From: Kandleria vitulina DSM 20405
GTDB taxonomy: Bacteria; Bacillota_I; Bacilli_A; Erysipelotrichales; Coprobacillaceae
DNA length: 64,000 nt
Reading direction: 5' to 3'
Assembly: GCF_000702065.1 (NCBI RefSeq)
Contig: NZ_JNKN01000001.1
Coordinates: 124,001-188,000, forward strand
Under the pieces are notes generated by a model. The model was not told the DNA's origin. It ran no database searches and worked only from the letters and a program-made list of their open reading frames with translations. The translations under genes and the position numbers were made by a program. How positions within the stretch are numbered: position 1 is the stretch's first letter; the number at the start of each line of letters is the position of its first letter. Shown here piece by piece: positions 9,929 through 18,434 of this stretch.

Positions 9929-10951
9929 CTACTCTTCTCCCATCATGATGGCACGTACCTGTGTCTCCACTTCTTCCATGATTTCAGGATGATCATTAAG
10001 ATAAGATTTCGCATTTTCACGTCCCTGACCAATCTTTTCTCCCTTGTAGGCATACCAAGCCCCAGATTTTTCAATAATGTCATACTGAGTCGCTAAATCA
10101 AGCACTTCTCCATCATGAGAAATACCTTTTCCATAGATGATATCAACCTGAGTTGTCTTAAATGGTGGGGCCACCTTATTTTTAACAACTTTAATGTTGG
10201 CCTTATTACCAACAACATCACCACTAATTTTGATCTGTTCACTTCTTCTAATTTCAATTCTTACTGAAGAATAGAATTTTAAAGCACGACCACCTGTAGT
10301 TGTTTCAGGATTACCAAACATTACCCCAATCTTTTCTCTTAACTGGTTGATAAAGATAACTGTACAGCTTGTCTTGTTCATAATACCTGAAAGCTTTCTT
10401 AAAGCCTTGGACATAAGTCTTGCCTGAAGACCCATATTCTGGTCGCTCATTTCTCCATCAAGTTCAACCTGTGGCACCAACGCTGCAACAGAATCGACTA
10501 CAACCAGGTCAATAACACCTGAACGTACAAGCATTTCTGCAATCTCTAGCCCCTGCTCACCACTATCTGGCTGAGATAAGATCAGTTCATCAACATCAAC
10601 ACCAAGATTTTTAGCATAGACAGGATCAATGGCATGTTCTGCATCAATAAACGCTGCCTTGCCGCCTTGCTTCTGACATTCTGCAATTGCATGCAAAGTC
10701 AATGTGGTCTTACCACTTGATTCAGGACCATAGATTTCAATAATACGTCCCTTAGGATATCCACCTATTCCTAAAGCAAGATCTAATGTCAATGAACCAG
10801 AAGGGATAACATCAACATCCACTGAAGCACGATCACCAAGCTTCATGACAGACCCTTTACCAAATTTCTTTTCAATTTGCTTAATAGCGTCATCTAGCGC
10901 TTTTTCTTTATTCTCAACATTGACGCTAACACTCTTTTTCTCTTTTGCCAT
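9929..10951 (-). CDS. recA: Recombinase RecA
   Basis: The ATP-dependent strand-exchange protein of homologous recombination and SOS induction. 340 aa with Walker A GPESSGKT (residues 75-82), Walker B-like [13 protein letters not shown], loop L2 around GNPETTTGG, and the C-terminal domain. Start ATG 10951 follows AGGAGA. It lies between the CinA-domain gene and the coupled TetR gene, as recA follows cinA in many Gram-positive bacteria. I could not find a Firmicute SOS box (CGAAC-N4-GTTCG) upstream. Confidence 0.98.
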   Translation of the reverse strand: MAKEKKSVSVNVENKEKALDDAIKQIEKKFGKGSVMKLGDRASVDVDVIPSGSLTLDLALGIGGYPKGRIIEIYGPESSGKTTLTLHAIAECQKQGGKAAFIDAEHAIDPVYAKNLGVDVDELILSQPDSGEQGLEIAEMLVRSGVIDLVVVDSVAALVPQVELDGEMSDQNMGLQARLMSKALRKLSGIMNKTSCTVIFINQLREKIGVMFGNPETTTGGRALKFYSSVRIEIRRSEQIKISGDVVGNKANIKVVKNKVAPPFKTTQVDIIYGKGISHDGEVLDLATQYDIIEKSGAWYAYKGEKIGQGRENAKSYLNDHPEIMEEVETQVRAIMMGEE

Positions 10952-10964
10952 AATTCTCCTCCTA

Positions 10965-11447
10965 TCATTCTATACACGCTGATGATGTATTTTTCTTTAT
11001 TTCATTTTTAAGATTATCAATACCAAGCTGTAATGCTTTTTCTACAATATCTTCACGTTTACCAGAAAGACGATATTCAAAAACAGAAACGTGATCAAGA
11101 TAAGCAATGCCAATATAAATAAGTCCTACCGGTTTTCCTTCCATAGCATCCGGTCCAGCATTTCCTGTAAAGGAAATGCATATATCACTATCAAAGATTT
11201 TTTGTCCATGTAGACACATTTCCTTGGCAATCTGACTTGAAACAACGCCGTATTTATCAATTAAATCTTGATCGATGCCCACCACTTTATGCTTAATCAT
11301 CGTCTGATAGCTGACAATCGAACCACGGTATACTTTCGAAATACCTGGGTTCATGCCAATGCGGCTCGCAAAATGTCCTACCGTAAATGATTCTACACTA
11401 GAAATAGATAAATGTGCATCAATAAGCATCTTTGCTAATTCTTTCAT
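10965..11447 (-). CDS. CinA C-terminal-domain protein (PncC-like), divergent signature
   Basis: 160 aa matching only the CinA C-terminal domain. In PncC this domain is a nicotinamide-mononucleotide amidohydrolase. The N-terminal MoaB-like half of full CinA is absent. The start is ATG 11447, seven bases after AAGGAG; an adjacent GTG at 11450 is less well placed. Family landmarks are the early signature (here [13 protein letters not shown], where the family normally has ESCTGG), [21 protein letters not shown] and [16 protein letters not shown]. The Cys and first Gly of the signature are replaced by Phe and Val, so enzymatic activity is doubtful. It sits just upstream of recA, the usual cinA position. 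Confidence 0.85.
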   Translation of the reverse strand: MKELAKMLIDAHLSISSVESFTVGHFASRIGMNPGISKVYRGSIVSYQTMIKHKVVGIDQDLIDKYGVVSSQIAKEMCLHGQKIFDSDICISFTGNAGPDAMEGKPVGLIYIGIAYLDHVSVFEYRLSGKREDIVEKALQLGIDNLKNEIKKNTSSACIE

Positions 11448-11469
11448 CACAAATCTCCTTTACAAAAAT

Positions 11470-11501
11470 AAATCGTATGACACAAGACTGCCATACGATT
11501 T
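11470..11501 (-). terminator. Terminator between rodZ and the cinA gene
   Basis: A 10-bp stem AAATCGTATG/CATACGATTT followed by a T-rich tract on the minus strand. Because the cinA ribosome binding site begins only a few bases later, cinA-recA must depend on read-through or on a promoter inside rodZ. Confidence 0.7.
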
Positions 11502-11505
11502 TTTA

Positions 11506-12429
11506 TTAGTTCTTCTTTACAATTGTCAATGTCGAAGTCTTAGCGTTTTTCTGTGCATTTGTCAACGGTACTTCTTTATCATTAATATAGTACTTAGTAT
11601 CAGTAGAACGACCATTAACAATCTTTAATTTTTTAAACTTAGCAGCATTCAATTTAGCTGTGACAGTTTCACCTGCCTTATATGTTCTATTTTCAAACTT
11701 CGATGAAGCTACGCCATTAACATAGAATCCTGCCCAACTTTTCTTACCAAAGACAACCTTAACAGTAATCTTGTCCGTTTCACCAGATACATTTACCTGA
11801 TACATAGGATAACGCGTACTTGAAGAAAGCGACTTAAATGAAACAGTAGCTTCTTTCTTTTCTTCTTTTTCTTCCTTTACAGGAGCTGTTTCCTTTTTCT
11901 TAGTTTCCTTCTTCTTAGTAGTCTTAACACTACCAGTAGTCGACTGCTGTGTAGATTCAGATGATGATCCCGCTGGCAATGACTTGATAGCAGTATACGC
12001 TACAGCAACAATCAAGGCGACAACAACACAAATAATACCAGCACGAATAAATTTGAGGTGACTCTTGTCTCTATAGACATTATTTTTCCCATTGTAATTA
12101 GGTCTTTCAAATTGGAAATTATTCTTGTTCTGAACTTTTTCCTTTTGCGCTTCAACAGCCTTAGCTGCTTTTTCTAATTCTTCTTTTTTTATTTCTTCAG
12201 TTAAAGCTAAATAAGAAGCAGTAACCTCATCAACATCCATATCAAGTACTTTACAAAGCTTTCTTAAGTACATGCGAACATACATTTCATCACCTTCATA
12301 GCGATTAAATGCTCCACTTTCAATATCCTTAAGGATTGCAATAGAAAGCATAGTTTTTTCTGAAAGCTGTTCAATTGTTAGCCCTTTTTCTAGCCTTTTC
12401 TGTTTTATTAATTCACCTAAATTATTCAT
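11506..12429 (-). CDS. rodZ: RodZ-like cell-shape protein
   Basis: RodZ links MreB to the elongation machinery. The 307-aa chain has an N-terminal Cro/C1-type helix-turn-helix (about residues 3-65, IKQKRLEKGLTIEQLSEKT), a charged linker, one transmembrane helix (about 128-146), a Ser/Thr/Lys/Glu-rich stretch (about 150-195) and a C-terminal beta domain resembling DUF4115. Start ATG 12429 follows GGAGG. In Bacillus the homologue ymfM lies upstream of pgsA-cinA-recA. Here pgsA is missing from that interval. Confidence 0.85.
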   Translation of the reverse strand: MNNLGELIKQKRLEKGLTIEQLSEKTMLSIAILKDIESGAFNRYEGDEMYVRMYLRKLCKVLDMDVDEVTASYLALTEEIKKEELEKAAKAVEAQKEKVQNKNNFQFERPNYNGKNNVYRDKSHLKFIRAGIICVVVALIVAVAYTAIKSLPAGSSSESTQQSTTGSVKTTKKKETKKKETAPVKEEKEEKKEATVSFKSLSSSTRYPMYQVNVSGETDKITVKVVFGKKSWAGFYVNGVASSKFENRTYKAGETVTAKLNAAKFKKLKIVNGRSTDTKYYINDKEVPLTNAQKNAKTSTLTIVKKN

Positions 12430-12463
12430 AATGACCTCCGTCTATGATTAACATATTAATTAA

Positions 12464-12493
12464 AACATAAAACTCGAGTTTTGACAACGTCAA
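12464..12493 (-). promoter_or_regulatory. Candidate rodZ promoter
   Basis: TTGACG (12488-12493), 18-nt spacer, TATGTT (12464-12469) on the minus strand, between rnpB and rodZ. Confidence 0.55.
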
Positions 12494-12520
12494 AGAAAAG
12501 TTTTACATCATGACTATAAA

Positions 12521-12548
12521 TGAAAAAACACGATAATATATCGTGTTT
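12521..12548 (-). terminator. rnpB terminator
   Basis: A 10-bp stem AAACACGATA/TATCGTGTTT followed by six U on the minus strand, directly after the RNase P RNA. Confidence 0.85.
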
Positions 12549-12877
12549 ACGTCTGCTCTTGTAAGCCGTGTTCTGTTTTTCAACCAATCATTTCTCTTAG
12601 TTTCCTACCTGATGTCAGTTCAGTTCCTTCCATCAGACTCCCCTACCAAATTTGGGTTTCTACCTCGCGGAGTTTACCAACTTTTCACTCTTAGCTTTCG
12701 CTAAGCCATAGTCTCTGTGGCACTTTATGGCTAGCTCCATATCAAAGACTTAGGAGCATCGCCGTCGTCAACTTGCGTTGCCTAGGCTTATTGGGCCTAG
12801 CACGAACACTACGAGCATCACAGCTCGTGATAGCACGGACTTTCCTCTACTTCTAGCGATTGATTCTCGCAGACGCT
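12548..12877 (-). ncRNA. rnpB: RNase P RNA, bacterial class B
   Basis: The catalytic RNA of RNase P, which trims tRNA 5' ends. On the minus strand the 5' part contains the diagnostic GAGGAAAGTCC, and the 3' part contains AGAACACGGCTTAC. The ends pair as helix P1: CGTCTGC (12869-12875) with GCAGACG (12550-12556). The length of about 330 nt and the gpsB neighbour match the B-type RNA of Firmicutes. Its 5' end touches the gpsB stop codon (12876-12878). A -10-like TATAGT (12891-12896) inside gpsB is a possible promoter. End positions are good to a few bases only. Confidence 0.95.
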
Positions 12878-13208
12878 ATTCAGATTTCTTACTATAGACT
12901 TCTTTTTCCAACTGAGAAAGTCTTTTTAACAAATCAACATTCGATTCCATCTGAGATTCAATATTTTTAGCACTCTCTGCTTTTGCATTATTTTCATAGG
13001 ACTGAACTTGCGCTTTCAATTTAGATACTGTTTTCTGCAATGTATCAATTTCATCATATGCGCGATTGAGCATAGCGGCAAAATTTTCATAATCAGCCAC
13101 AACAACATCTAAAAAATAATCAACTTCATTGGCATTGTAGCCTTTAGAATCGATCTGAAACTGCTTATTCACGATTTTCTTTGGACTTAACTTAATCTTA
13201 TTTTCCAT
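12876..13208 (-). CDS. gpsB: Cell-cycle protein GpsB
   Basis: A small DivIVA-family membrane-associated protein that moves between side wall and septum and regulates penicillin-binding proteins. 110 aa: an N-terminal DivIVA domain (PKKIVNKQFQIDSKGYNANEVDYFLD), a coiled coil (about residues 40-80), and a C-terminal helical segment. Start ATG 13208 follows GGGAGTGAAGAG. It is divergent from recU-ponA, whose product is a classic GpsB partner, and is followed at once by rnpB. This is the same gene neighbourhood as in Bacillus. Confidence 0.93.
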   Translation of the reverse strand: MENKIKLSPKKIVNKQFQIDSKGYNANEVDYFLDVVVADYENFAAMLNRAYDEIDTLQKTVSKLKAQVQSYENNAKAESAKNIESQMESNVDLLKRLSQLEKEVYSKKSE

Positions 13209-13231
13209 ATACTCTTCACTCCCTGATAATC

Positions 13232-13259
13232 ATTTTACAAAAAAAGACAAGAAATGCAA
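13232..13259 (-). promoter_or_regulatory. Candidate gpsB promoter
   Basis: TTGCAT (13254-13259), 16-nt spacer, TAAAAT (13232-13237) on the minus strand. Confidence 0.5.
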
Positions 13260-13329
13260 GCAAAATCTTATTCTTTACTGTTTATGAGGTGTTCTCCCCT
13301 CTTTTTTTATAGCCATGACCATAAAATAT

Positions 13330-13338
13330 TGGTATAAT
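13330..13338 (+). promoter_or_regulatory. Extended -10 promoter of recU-ponA
   Basis: TGGTATAAT gives an extended -10 element (TATAAT at 13333-13338) 20 bases before the recU start. No good -35 is seen at the expected spacing. Confidence 0.6.
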
Positions 13339-13357
13339 AAGTCAGAAGGAGAAACGT

Positions 13358-13954
13358 ATGGTTAAGTATCCTAATAAAAAGAAAGTGACACATTTGTGCT
13401 TGCAGCCTTTAAAAGGGGAAAGCCGGCATTATACAGCTTATCGTGGAATGAACTTGGAAGAAGATATTAATCTTTCTAATTCCTACTATCTTGAAAATGA
13501 CATTGCGGTCATCTACAAGAAACCTATTCCCGTTCAGATTGTTAAGGTGGACTATCCAAAACGAAGTGCTGCAAAAATTGTAGAAGCTTATTATCGTAAG
13601 CCATCTACAACTGACTACAATGGGTTATATAAAGGAAAATATGTAGATTTTGAAGCCAAGGAAACGAAGGTTGACAATTTTCCTTTTAAGAATATCTCCG
13701 ATCATCAGATCAGACATCTTGATCGTGTTATTCATCATGGAGGCATTGCCTTCTTGATTATTGCATTCACTTCAATCAATGAGGTCTATCTCATTGATGC
13801 ATCCTACATTGTAGATCGTTACTGCCATGCGAGTAAGAAATCCATCTCTTATGAGGAAATCAAGCAACTTGGTCATCTCATTAAACAAGGATTTCAACCT
13901 CGTCTAGACTATCTTAAAATTTTAGATGAGTTTTACCTTAAGGAGGATTCATAA
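13358..13954 (+). CDS. recU: Holliday junction resolvase RecU
   Basis: The Firmicute enzyme that cuts Holliday junctions during recombination and chromosome segregation. 198 aa with RecU landmarks: an N-terminal NRGMNLEEDIN-like region (here YRGMNLEEDIN), the nuclease core VDFEAKET with the D-x-E-x-K metal triad, and a C-terminal DEFY. Start ATG 13358 follows AGAAGGAGA. Its 3' end contains the AAGGAGG ribosome binding site of ponA, with only two bases between stop and the ponA ATG, so the pair is an operon. Confidence 0.95.
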   Translation: MVKYPNKKKVTHLCLQPLKGESRHYTAYRGMNLEEDINLSNSYYLENDIAVIYKKPIPVQIVKVDYPKRSAAKIVEAYYRKPSTTDYNGLYKGKYVDFEAKETKVDNFPFKNISDHQIRHLDRVIHHGGIAFLIIAFTSINEVYLIDASYIVDRYCHASKKSISYEEIKQLGHLIKQGFQPRLDYLKILDEFYLKEDS

Positions 13955-13956
13955 TA

Positions 13957-16635
13957 ATGAAGACAAAGAAAGTCAAACTGAACAAGAAAGCCAAGCGACG
14001 TTTAATCATCGCTGCCATATTAGCAGTTTGCGTCTTGATTGCAAGTTTTGCTGTTTACTTCACAGCCTCAGTCTATTCACAGATTAAAGACTTTGACATC
14101 AACAACTTAACAACAACAGCCACTTCTAGTCAGGTTAGCGAAAATGGGAAAACGTACTATACATATGGCTCTGCACAAGGGAAATATACGAAGTATTCAG
14201 AGATTCCAGAAGTTATGGTTGATGCCATAGTTTCAGCCGAAGATTCACGTTTCTTCGTCCACGATGGTTTCGACTTACCTCGTATTATTAAAGCGACAAT
14301 CGGCCACATCACCCATATCGGTGTTGGTGGTGGTGGCTCTACTATCACTCAGCAGCTGATGAAGAAAACTTACTATCCTCAAGAAAAAAAGACAATGCAA
14401 AGAAAGCTTGGGGAAGCAATTCTTTCTATTCAGGCTACTCAGCAGACAACTAAACAGAAGATACTAGAACTTTATTTAAATAAGATCTATTTTGGTAGAG
14501 GGGAAAACACTGTTGGAATCTATGCTGCAAGCAAGTACTATTTCAACAAGGTTCCATCTCAATTGACATTACCTGAAGCTGCTTATCTTGCAGGTTCATT
14601 AAACAACCCAGTGTTCGATGATGTTTATTATGTTTACCAGCGTTCTGAAAATCGTCGTAATGTGATCTTAAACTTAATGAAGAGACATGGTTATATCAGC
14701 GATTCGCTTTGTGAAGCCACAAAGAAGGTTCCTTTAGCAAATACGCTTCAAAAGAATCCAGTTAAGCAAAGCAAGAAATACGCTGCTTATGTTGACCGTG
14801 TTACAAGAGAACTTAAATCTGATTGGGGCATTGATCCAAGCAAGACCAATGTTACAATCTACACTTATCTAGATACCGAAGTACAGCAGTATCTTGATGA
14901 TATTGCTTCAGGAAAGAACTATTCTTTCCCTAACAAATATATGCAGACTGGTGGGGTCGTTCAGGAAAGTGCAACTGGACGTATTCTTGGATTATTATCT
15001 GGACGTGATTTCAAGGTCGGCAACTATTCTTATGCCTTCTCTGATCGTCATCAGCCAGGTTCTTCAATCAAGCCTATTCTAGATTATGCTACTGCATTTG
15101 AATATCTATACTGGTCAACTGGTCATATGGCCGATGACTCTACTTACTCTAAAGGTGGATGGACACCAAAGAACTGGGATAGAAAAATCCACGGTGATGT
15201 TACACTTTATGAAGCATTAGGTAAATCTTGGAACTTAGCTGCGATCCATGCCTTAAATGATGTATGGAAAAAGACAGGTAAACAGAAGCTTATCGATTAT
15301 CTAAAAGGCTTAGGTTTCCAGATGGATAAAGAAACATTCTCACTTGCCTATGCAATCGGTGGTTGGTCATACGGTACGACTCCACTTGAAATGGCTGGTG
15401 CTTATGCTGCTATTTCTAATGGTGGTACTTATATTAAGCCACATACTATCAAGAAGGTTGTTGTTAATACAACTGGTGAAACAATTAATGTTGATGAAAG
15501 ATTAAAATCTGACAGCAAGCAGGCTATGGCTGATTATGCAGCCTTCATGCTAAGAGAAATCATGACAACTTATGTCAAGGATGAAAAAGATTATTCAGCC
15601 TTTGATATTGGCTACAATATCGGTGCTAAGACTGGTACTACCAACCATGATGGTAAAGTTCCAGGTATTCCTAGAGGTAAATCAAAAGATAACTGGCTTT
15701 GCGGTTTCTCTGAAGATTACTCATGGGCATTCTGGAATGGATATACTGATAGTGACCAGCGTAAGCATGGTTTATATATCAGCGGTACTAACCAGTCTAA
15801 GTTAATTGCTGCTAAAGTCGCAAATCTATTATCTAAACGTAAAGCTAAACATTCTTATGAAACACCAAGTTCAGTAGTTCAGGCTAAGATGGTTCAGGGT
15901 ACTTACCCATATGAAGCACCTAGAAACAGCTATACTACTTATCAGAATGGCAAGAAAGTCATTACTGCATGGTTCGTTAAAGGACATACACCATCTGGTT
16001 CAAGTTCAAATGAAACAAGTGCAGATACACTTTCTACATTATCTTCATTTAGTGCTAGCGTAACTGATGATAATCAGATCAGAGTTACATTTAGTTCTTA
16101 TGATCCACGTTCAATGGTTACAAGCGGAGATGTTGTCTACCGTGTTCAAGTCTACGAAGGAAGCACTCTTGTTCACTCACAGTCCTTGAGTTCTTCTTCC
16201 GCTACTCTTGGTTTCACACCTGAAGCCAATAAGACTTACCGTGTTGTAGGATTCTATTCATGGTCAAATGGTTCTGGTACTTCTAATAAGGTTTCTAGAA
16301 CTATTACTACTAAGAAATCTTCTACAGAAAAGACATCTTACAGCGTTTCATCAAATGGTTCACGTGTATCCGATGGTTCTACTATTACTGGTAGCTCAAT
16401 TACCGTAAGAACATCAGGTGATTCTTCAAACCAGGTTACAATTCGTCTTTCTGGTTCAGGAACTGCCAGCAATACAATCACTGCTGGAAGAAGCACTACA
16501 TTCAGTGGTCTTCAGCCTGGTGGAAGCTATACTGTAACACTTACTGAAACAACAAGTGATGGTTCTACAAAATCGCTTGGATCATTTAGTTTCAAGGTAC
16601 AGTCAAACACAACTGAAGAAACAACAGAAGACTAA
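13957..16635 (+). CDS. ponA: Class A penicillin-binding protein (PBP1-type)
   Basis: A bifunctional peptidoglycan synthase. The 892-aa chain has a short basic cytoplasmic tail, a transmembrane anchor (about residues 17-37), a glycosyltransferase 51 domain with EDSRFFVHDGFD and GGGGSTITQQLMKKTYY, and a transpeptidase domain with SSIKPI (SxxK), SWN (SxN) and KTGTTN (KTG). The C-terminal 200 residues are Ser/Thr-rich with two fibronectin-III-like stretches. The protein ends in an acidic TTEETTED. Linked to recU and divergent from gpsB as in other Firmicutes. Confidence 0.97.
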   Translation: MKTKKVKLNKKAKRRLIIAAILAVCVLIASFAVYFTASVYSQIKDFDINNLTTTATSSQVSENGKTYYTYGSAQGKYTKYSEIPEVMVDAIVSAEDSRFFVHDGFDLPRIIKATIGHITHIGVGGGGSTITQQLMKKTYYPQEKKTMQRKLGEAILSIQATQQTTKQKILELYLNKIYFGRGENTVGIYAASKYYFNKVPSQLTLPEAAYLAGSLNNPVFDDVYYVYQRSENRRNVILNLMKRHGYISDSLCEATKKVPLANTLQKNPVKQSKKYAAYVDRVTRELKSDWGIDPSKTNVTIYTYLDTEVQQYLDDIASGKNYSFPNKYMQTGGVVQESATGRILGLLSGRDFKVGNYSYAFSDRHQPGSSIKPILDYATAFEYLYWSTGHMADDSTYSKGGWTPKNWDRKIHGDVTLYEALGKSWNLAAIHALNDVWKKTGKQKLIDYLKGLGFQMDKETFSLAYAIGGWSYGTTPLEMAGAYAAISNGGTYIKPHTIKKVVVNTTGETINVDERLKSDSKQAMADYAAFMLREIMTTYVKDEKDYSAFDIGYNIGAKTGTTNHDGKVPGIPRGKSKDNWLCGFSEDYSWAFWNGYTDSDQRKHGLYISGTNQSKLIAAKVANLLSKRKAKHSYETPSSVVQAKMVQGTYPYEAPRNSYTTYQNGKKVITAWFVKGHTPSGSSSNETSADTLSTLSSFSASVTDDNQIRVTFSSYDPRSMVTSGDVVYRVQVYEGSTLVHSQSLSSSSATLGFTPEANKTYRVVGFYSWSNGSGTSNKVSRTITTKKSSTEKTSYSVSSNGSRVSDGSTITGSSITVRTSGDSSNQVTIRLSGSGTASNTITAGRSTTFSGLQPGGSYTVTLTETTSDGSTKSLGSFSFKVQSNTTEETTED

Positions 16636-16663
16636 AAAGGAGAATCGGTTGATTCTCCTTTTT
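16634..16663. terminator. Bidirectional terminator ponA/nth
   Basis: A 13-bp stem (16634-16646 with 16651-16663, loop GGTT) with A and T runs on opposite sides, between converging genes. Confidence 0.85.
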
Positions 16664-17298
16664 CATAGTTTCTTATTCTTTTCTTTGCATAGATCTACAA
16701 GCTGGCATTCCTTGCATCGAGGTGATTGGGCTTTACAGAAATATCTTCCAAAGAAAATAAACTGATGATGCAGCTTGTTCCATCTTTCTCTTGGCAGTGT
16801 GCGCTTAAGCTTCTTTTCAACTGTAAGTACACTATCCTCGTTTTTCGCAAATCCTAGGCGTTTTGAGACACGTTCTACATGTGTATCTACAGGAACACTA
16901 GGAACATAAAAAGCTTCTCCTACGACCACGCTAGCCGTTTTACGGCCTACTCCCGGTAGAGTGATCAGTTCATTGATGCTTTGAGGCACTTCACCATCAT
17001 ACTTCTCACAAAGCATTGCAGCCATTTTCTTGATACTTCTTGCCTTATTGCGATAAAGACCAATACGTCTTATCAATTGTTCAATATCTTCCTGATTGGC
17101 ATCACGATAATCACTTGCACTATGATACTTCTTAAAAAGTTCAGGTGTTACCTTATTGACTGAAGCATCAGTTGTCTGTGCTGACAATAAGACCGCAATC
17201 AATAATTCAAGTGGAGTTGTATAATGAAGTTCACACTTAGCATCAGGGTAAAGACGATCAAACTCATCTAATATTCTATTCTGTTTCTTCTCTATCAT
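16663..17298 (-). CDS. nth: Endonuclease III
   Basis: A DNA glycosylase/AP lyase that removes oxidised pyrimidines. 211 aa from ATG 17298, which shares its A with the dnaD stop (TAATG) and follows GGTGGGG. An earlier in-frame start at 17310 lies inside dnaD and has no better site. The helix-hairpin-helix LPGVGRKTA carries the catalytic lysine and VDTHVERV the catalytic aspartate. A C-x6-C-x2-C-x5-C iron-sulfur motif lies near the C-terminus. The dnaD-nth pair is conserved in Bacillus. Confidence 0.95.
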   Translation of the reverse strand: MIEKKQNRILDEFDRLYPDAKCELHYTTPLELLIAVLLSAQTTDASVNKVTPELFKKYHSASDYRDANQEDIEQLIRRIGLYRNKARSIKKMAAMLCEKYDGEVPQSINELITLPGVGRKTASVVVGEAFYVPSVPVDTHVERVSKRLGFAKNEDSVLTVEKKLKRTLPRERWNKLHHQFIFFGRYFCKAQSPRCKECQLVDLCKEKNKKL

Positions 17299-17879
17299 TA
17301 GCCCCACCATTTAAAGTCTTTCACTTCATCGCTAAAGCTAGAAACAGACTCCTCTTCCTTCGTTTTAATCACCTTGCCATATTCACTCCAGTTTTGTAGA
17401 ATACGTTCCACATAGCGGAAATTCTTCACATTAGCCTTCACAGCTTCCTTGACTGCATCCATGATCATTTCATCATCATAGCCAGATCGTTTAAAGTCAT
17501 TGATAAAGCCAATCTCTGTAACAGAAAGAGAACGACCAAATGATTCTTCAAAGAAGGATACAAGATTGACATCCTCCTTTTTTTCTTCCTTTTCATCCAA
17601 AAGCTTCATTTGAATAGGTTTAAAATCAAGCTGTCCATTACATCTATTAACAAAATGACCATTGATCAGCTTTAACATAATTTCATCAATACGAGAAAGC
17701 GCAAGTGATGAATATCGTGAAAGACATTGTGGTGTAATAGGTCTGATATTGAGCTTATGACATGTCATCATAAGCATGAGAATATGAATATCTTCATCTG
17801 TAAGATTCAGTTGTTTCCCTTTTACTAAAAGTAAAGTATTCCAATCTACACAGCCATAATCAATAATATCCAGATTCAT
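17298..17879 (-). CDS. dnaD: DnaD-family replication initiation protein
   Basis: DnaD helps load the replicative helicase at oriC and at stalled forks. 193 aa: an N-terminal winged-helix region (about residues 1-95) and a C-terminal DnaB_2/DnaD domain (about 110-175), with SFGRSLSVTEIGFINDF and the YVERILQNW helix that ends the domain. Start ATG 17879 follows AGGAGGACATC. It overlaps nth by one base and follows the tseB-like gene, an order shared with Bacillus dnaD-nth. Confidence 0.9.
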   Translation of the reverse strand: MNLDIIDYGCVDWNTLLLVKGKQLNLTDEDIHILMLMMTCHKLNIRPITPQCLSRYSSLALSRIDEIMLKLINGHFVNRCNGQLDFKPIQMKLLDEKEEKKEDVNLVSFFEESFGRSLSVTEIGFINDFKRSGYDDEMIMDAVKEAVKANVKNFRYVERILQNWSEYGKVIKTKEEESVSSFSDEVKDFKWWG

Positions 17880-17888
17880 GATGTCCTC

Positions 17889-18368
17889 CTATAGATTATA
17901 TGATTTCACAAAGTCCCCTTCTAATGAATAAAAATAATAGTATAAATGATTCTTGTTTTGATATTTTGCATAGTACATGAATTTATCATCTTCATAGCAG
18001 ATATGAACAGCCTTTACTTCATGATGTTCTTTCTTAACTTTCTCTTTAATACGAGCATCACTCATGTAGTTTCCTTCATAGCTTCCTACGAGTTTCTTTT
18101 TTTCATCAAATGCGACAAGTTTCTTTTTGCCATCTTGTTTTACTTTCATGATGTAATATGTCTTTTCTCCATAATAAGGATAAAAATAATGATCATATTG
18201 CATCTTATTAGAAGAAAGAAGTTCATTTCTTAATGATTGTCCTTGTTGCTGATGTTTACTGTATGGTGTATGAACCATATTAATCAAAATAATCATACCG
18301 ATCAGAAAAACAATGACCACCGTTGAAACTCCAATAAAAAGATAATGTTTCTTATTCTTAGTATCCAT
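17889..18368 (-). CDS. TseB/YpmB-like membrane protein
   Basis: 159 aa: a short cytoplasmic tail, one transmembrane helix (about residues 9-30) and an extracellular domain of about 125 residues rich in Tyr and Lys. Size, layout and position upstream of dnaD match Bacillus YpmB (TseB), a DUF5590 protein that binds a penicillin-binding protein and modulates cell elongation. That assignment rests on layout and synteny more than on motifs. The aspB gene found between them in Bacillus is absent here. A TATAAT lies at 18391-18396. Confidence 0.65.
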   Translation of the reverse strand: MDTKNKKHYLFIGVSTVVIVFLIGMIILINMVHTPYSKHQQQGQSLRNELLSSNKMQYDHYFYPYYGEKTYYIMKVKQDGKKKLVAFDEKKKLVGSYEGNYMSDARIKEKVKKEHHEVKAVHICYEDDKFMYYAKYQNKNHLYYYFYSLEGDFVKSYNL

Positions 18369-18416
18369 ATTCTCTCCTCCAGTGATGTTTATTATATACC
18401 ATCCCTTCTACAAAAA

Positions 18417-18434
18417 AAAGGGCATACGCCCTTT
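18417..18434 (-). terminator. Terminator after the zinc peptidase gene
   Basis: A 7-bp stem AAAGGGC/GCCCTTT with loop ATAC, containing the stop codon, followed by a U run on the minus strand. Confidence 0.75.

Noticed and set aside
9929-12520. SOS (LexA) box for recA or the cinA gene
   Set aside because: No CGAAC-N4-GTTCG-like sequence was found upstream of recA, cinA or rodZ by eye. Absence is not proof.
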